A stretch of 64,000 bases of DNA, from assembly GCA_964505475.1 (NCBI GenBank), contig CAZDIJ010000001.1, positions 72,626 through 136,625 on the forward strand. The letters run 5' to 3'. The translations under genes and the position numbers were made by a program. This document shows positions 63,368-64,000 of this stretch, piece by piece; position 1 is the first letter of the stretch, and every line of letters begins with the position of its first letter. Source of the stretch: JAGXQV01 sp964505475 (GTDB lineage: Bacteria > Pseudomonadota > Gammaproteobacteria > Burkholderiales > Sulfuricellaceae). The notes below the pieces were generated by a model, which had not been told where the DNA came from, did not search any database, and was given only the letters and a program-made list of their open reading frames with translations.

Positions 63368-63799
63368 CTAGAAATTCGGTACCAAACGCGCCTTGTCCAG
63401 ATTGGCCAAGTCTATCGCCAACACGGCGCCGTCCACTTCCAGACTGAGCACACCGCCCTCGGCGCCACGCAAAACCCCAGCAAAATTCTTGCGCCCATTC
63501 ATCGGCACGCGCAGCTTGATCTGCGCCTTTTCGCCTTCAAAGCGACGAAAGTCGTCCTCTTTCCTCAGCGGACGGTCCAAACCTGGGGACGATACCTCCA
63601 GACGGTCGTAATCGAAATCCATCTCGACCGCCAACAAACGGCTCACGTGATTGCTGACCGCAACGCAATCGTCCACCGTTACGCCGTTCGGCTTGTCGAT
63701 AAACAAGCGGATCAGCCGCCCGCGGTTGGACAGTTCCAAATCGACCAATTCATAGCCCAGGCCGGCCACGGACGGCTCAAGCACTCCCCTCAAATCCAT
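63368..63799 (-). CDS. rimP: Ribosome maturation factor RimP
   Basis: A 143-residue 30S assembly factor with the usual pattern LGYELVDLELSNRGRLIRLF, VSNHVSRLL and YDRLEVSSPGLDRPLRKEDD. It is the first gene of the nusA-infB operon, as in most proteobacteria. Its ATG lies only about 20 bases after a terminator-like hairpin in the leader. The ribosome site is weak (GGTGCGCCT). Confidence 0.95.
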   Translation of the reverse strand: MDLRGVLEPSVAGLGYELVDLELSNRGRLIRLFIDKPNGVTVDDCVAVSNHVSRLLAVEMDFDYDRLEVSSPGLDRPLRKEDDFRRFEGEKAQIKLRVPMNGRKNFAGVLRGAEGGVLSLEVDGAVLAIDLANLDKARLVPNF

Positions 63800-63810
63800 A
63801 GGCGCACCAC

Positions 63811-63836
63811 AAATAAAAAATGGGCTGAAAGCCCAT
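63811..63836 (-). terminator. Terminator-like leader hairpin before rimP
   Basis: On the minus strand ATGGGCT-TTC-AGCCCAT (63820-63836) is followed at once by TTTTTATTTG. It may end the upstream unit or act as an attenuator of the rimP-nusA-infB operon, because a good -10 box lies upstream of it. Confidence 0.65.
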
Positions 63837-63851
63837 CAAATTAACTTATAA

Positions 63852-63860
63852 ATTATATCA
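63852..63860 (-). promoter_or_regulatory. Extended -10 promoter of the rimP operon
   Basis: TGATATAAT on the minus strand is a perfect -10 with the TGN extension; the -35 at 17 bases (TTCCAT) is poor. Transcription would begin near 63845, so the whole leader would start with the hairpin at 63820-63836. Confidence 0.5.
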
Positions 63861-63948
63861 AAATAACCAGTCCAATGGAATATCGAAATCCCCGAACACG
63901 CCACCCCAGCCCCCGAATGGCATTGCGGCACCGGAGAAATAACGGAAC

Positions 63949-64000
63949 ATGCCTCTAAACTATTCTCAGCAAACGCCCCCTCCCTTGCGCGCATAGCGCG
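63949..64000. mobile_element. Second copy of the MITE-like element, truncated by the window end
   Basis: The last 52 bases match the left part of the element at 5388-5554, differing at two positions (C for T in the TIR; G for A at the next block). The TIR spans 63949-63970 and the GCGCGC-ATA-GCGCG hairpin begins before the edge. It lies upstream of the rimP promoter. Confidence 0.75.

Overview
The window reads as the chromosome of a high-GC betaproteobacterium. The rimP-nusA-infB-rbfA-truB-rpsO-pnp order, the flg operon order, PilS/PilR-type regulators and a DsrC-family protein fit the Nitrosomonadales/Sulfuricellaceae neighbourhood, but that placement is inference and no taxonomic marker gene is present.

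Layout. 1-7.7 kb: C-terminally cut Lon-like protease (minus), an FmdE-like protein with an unknown partner, QueD, a radical SAM enzyme, a small lipoprotein, a 167-bp MITE-like element, a TorD-type chaperone, an Fnr-type regulator and AmpD. 7.9-15.2 kb: glycogen phosphorylase, then on the minus strand a PilS/PilR-like two-component pair, a DsrC-like/MsrB pair and a MarR regulator. 15.3-35.1 kb: a tightly packed alpha-glucan/trehalose operon (glgB, glgE, treS-maltokinase fusion, glgC, glgX, treZ, a 1721-residue malQ-treY fusion, amylosucrase) facing a second, divergent GH77 glucanotransferase (35.1-37.1 kb). Together these can make, branch, debranch and break glycogen, exchange it with trehalose in both directions (TreY/TreZ out; TreS, maltokinase and GlgE back in) and build glucan from sucrose. 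No glycogen synthase gene (glgA) is present here.

37.27-43.49 kb: a 6.2-kb integrated element bounded by 16-bp direct repeats, inserted at the 3' end of a tRNA-Ser(CGA). It carries a tyrosine integrase, an unknown protein, an AlpA-like regulator, a small unknown protein, a primase/helicase, a TerS-like protein and a non-coding 740-bp tail holding an origin-like iteron/AT-rich structure. It has no capsid, tail or lysis genes. Content and order resemble phage-inducible chromosomal islands (phage satellites). This is the most interesting part of the window.

43.7-52.7 kb: flgB-I on the minus strand behind a near-consensus sigma-54 promoter, a diguanylate cyclase, and flgA on the plus strand. 52.7-55.3 kb: folD, cbbY-like phosphatase, dksA and a small conserved protein. 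55.3-63.8 kb: the translation/RNA operon rimP-nusA-infB-rbfA-truB-rpsO-pnp on the minus strand, with a promoter and terminator-like leader hairpin before rimP. A second copy of the MITE-like element begins at 63.95 kb and runs off the window.
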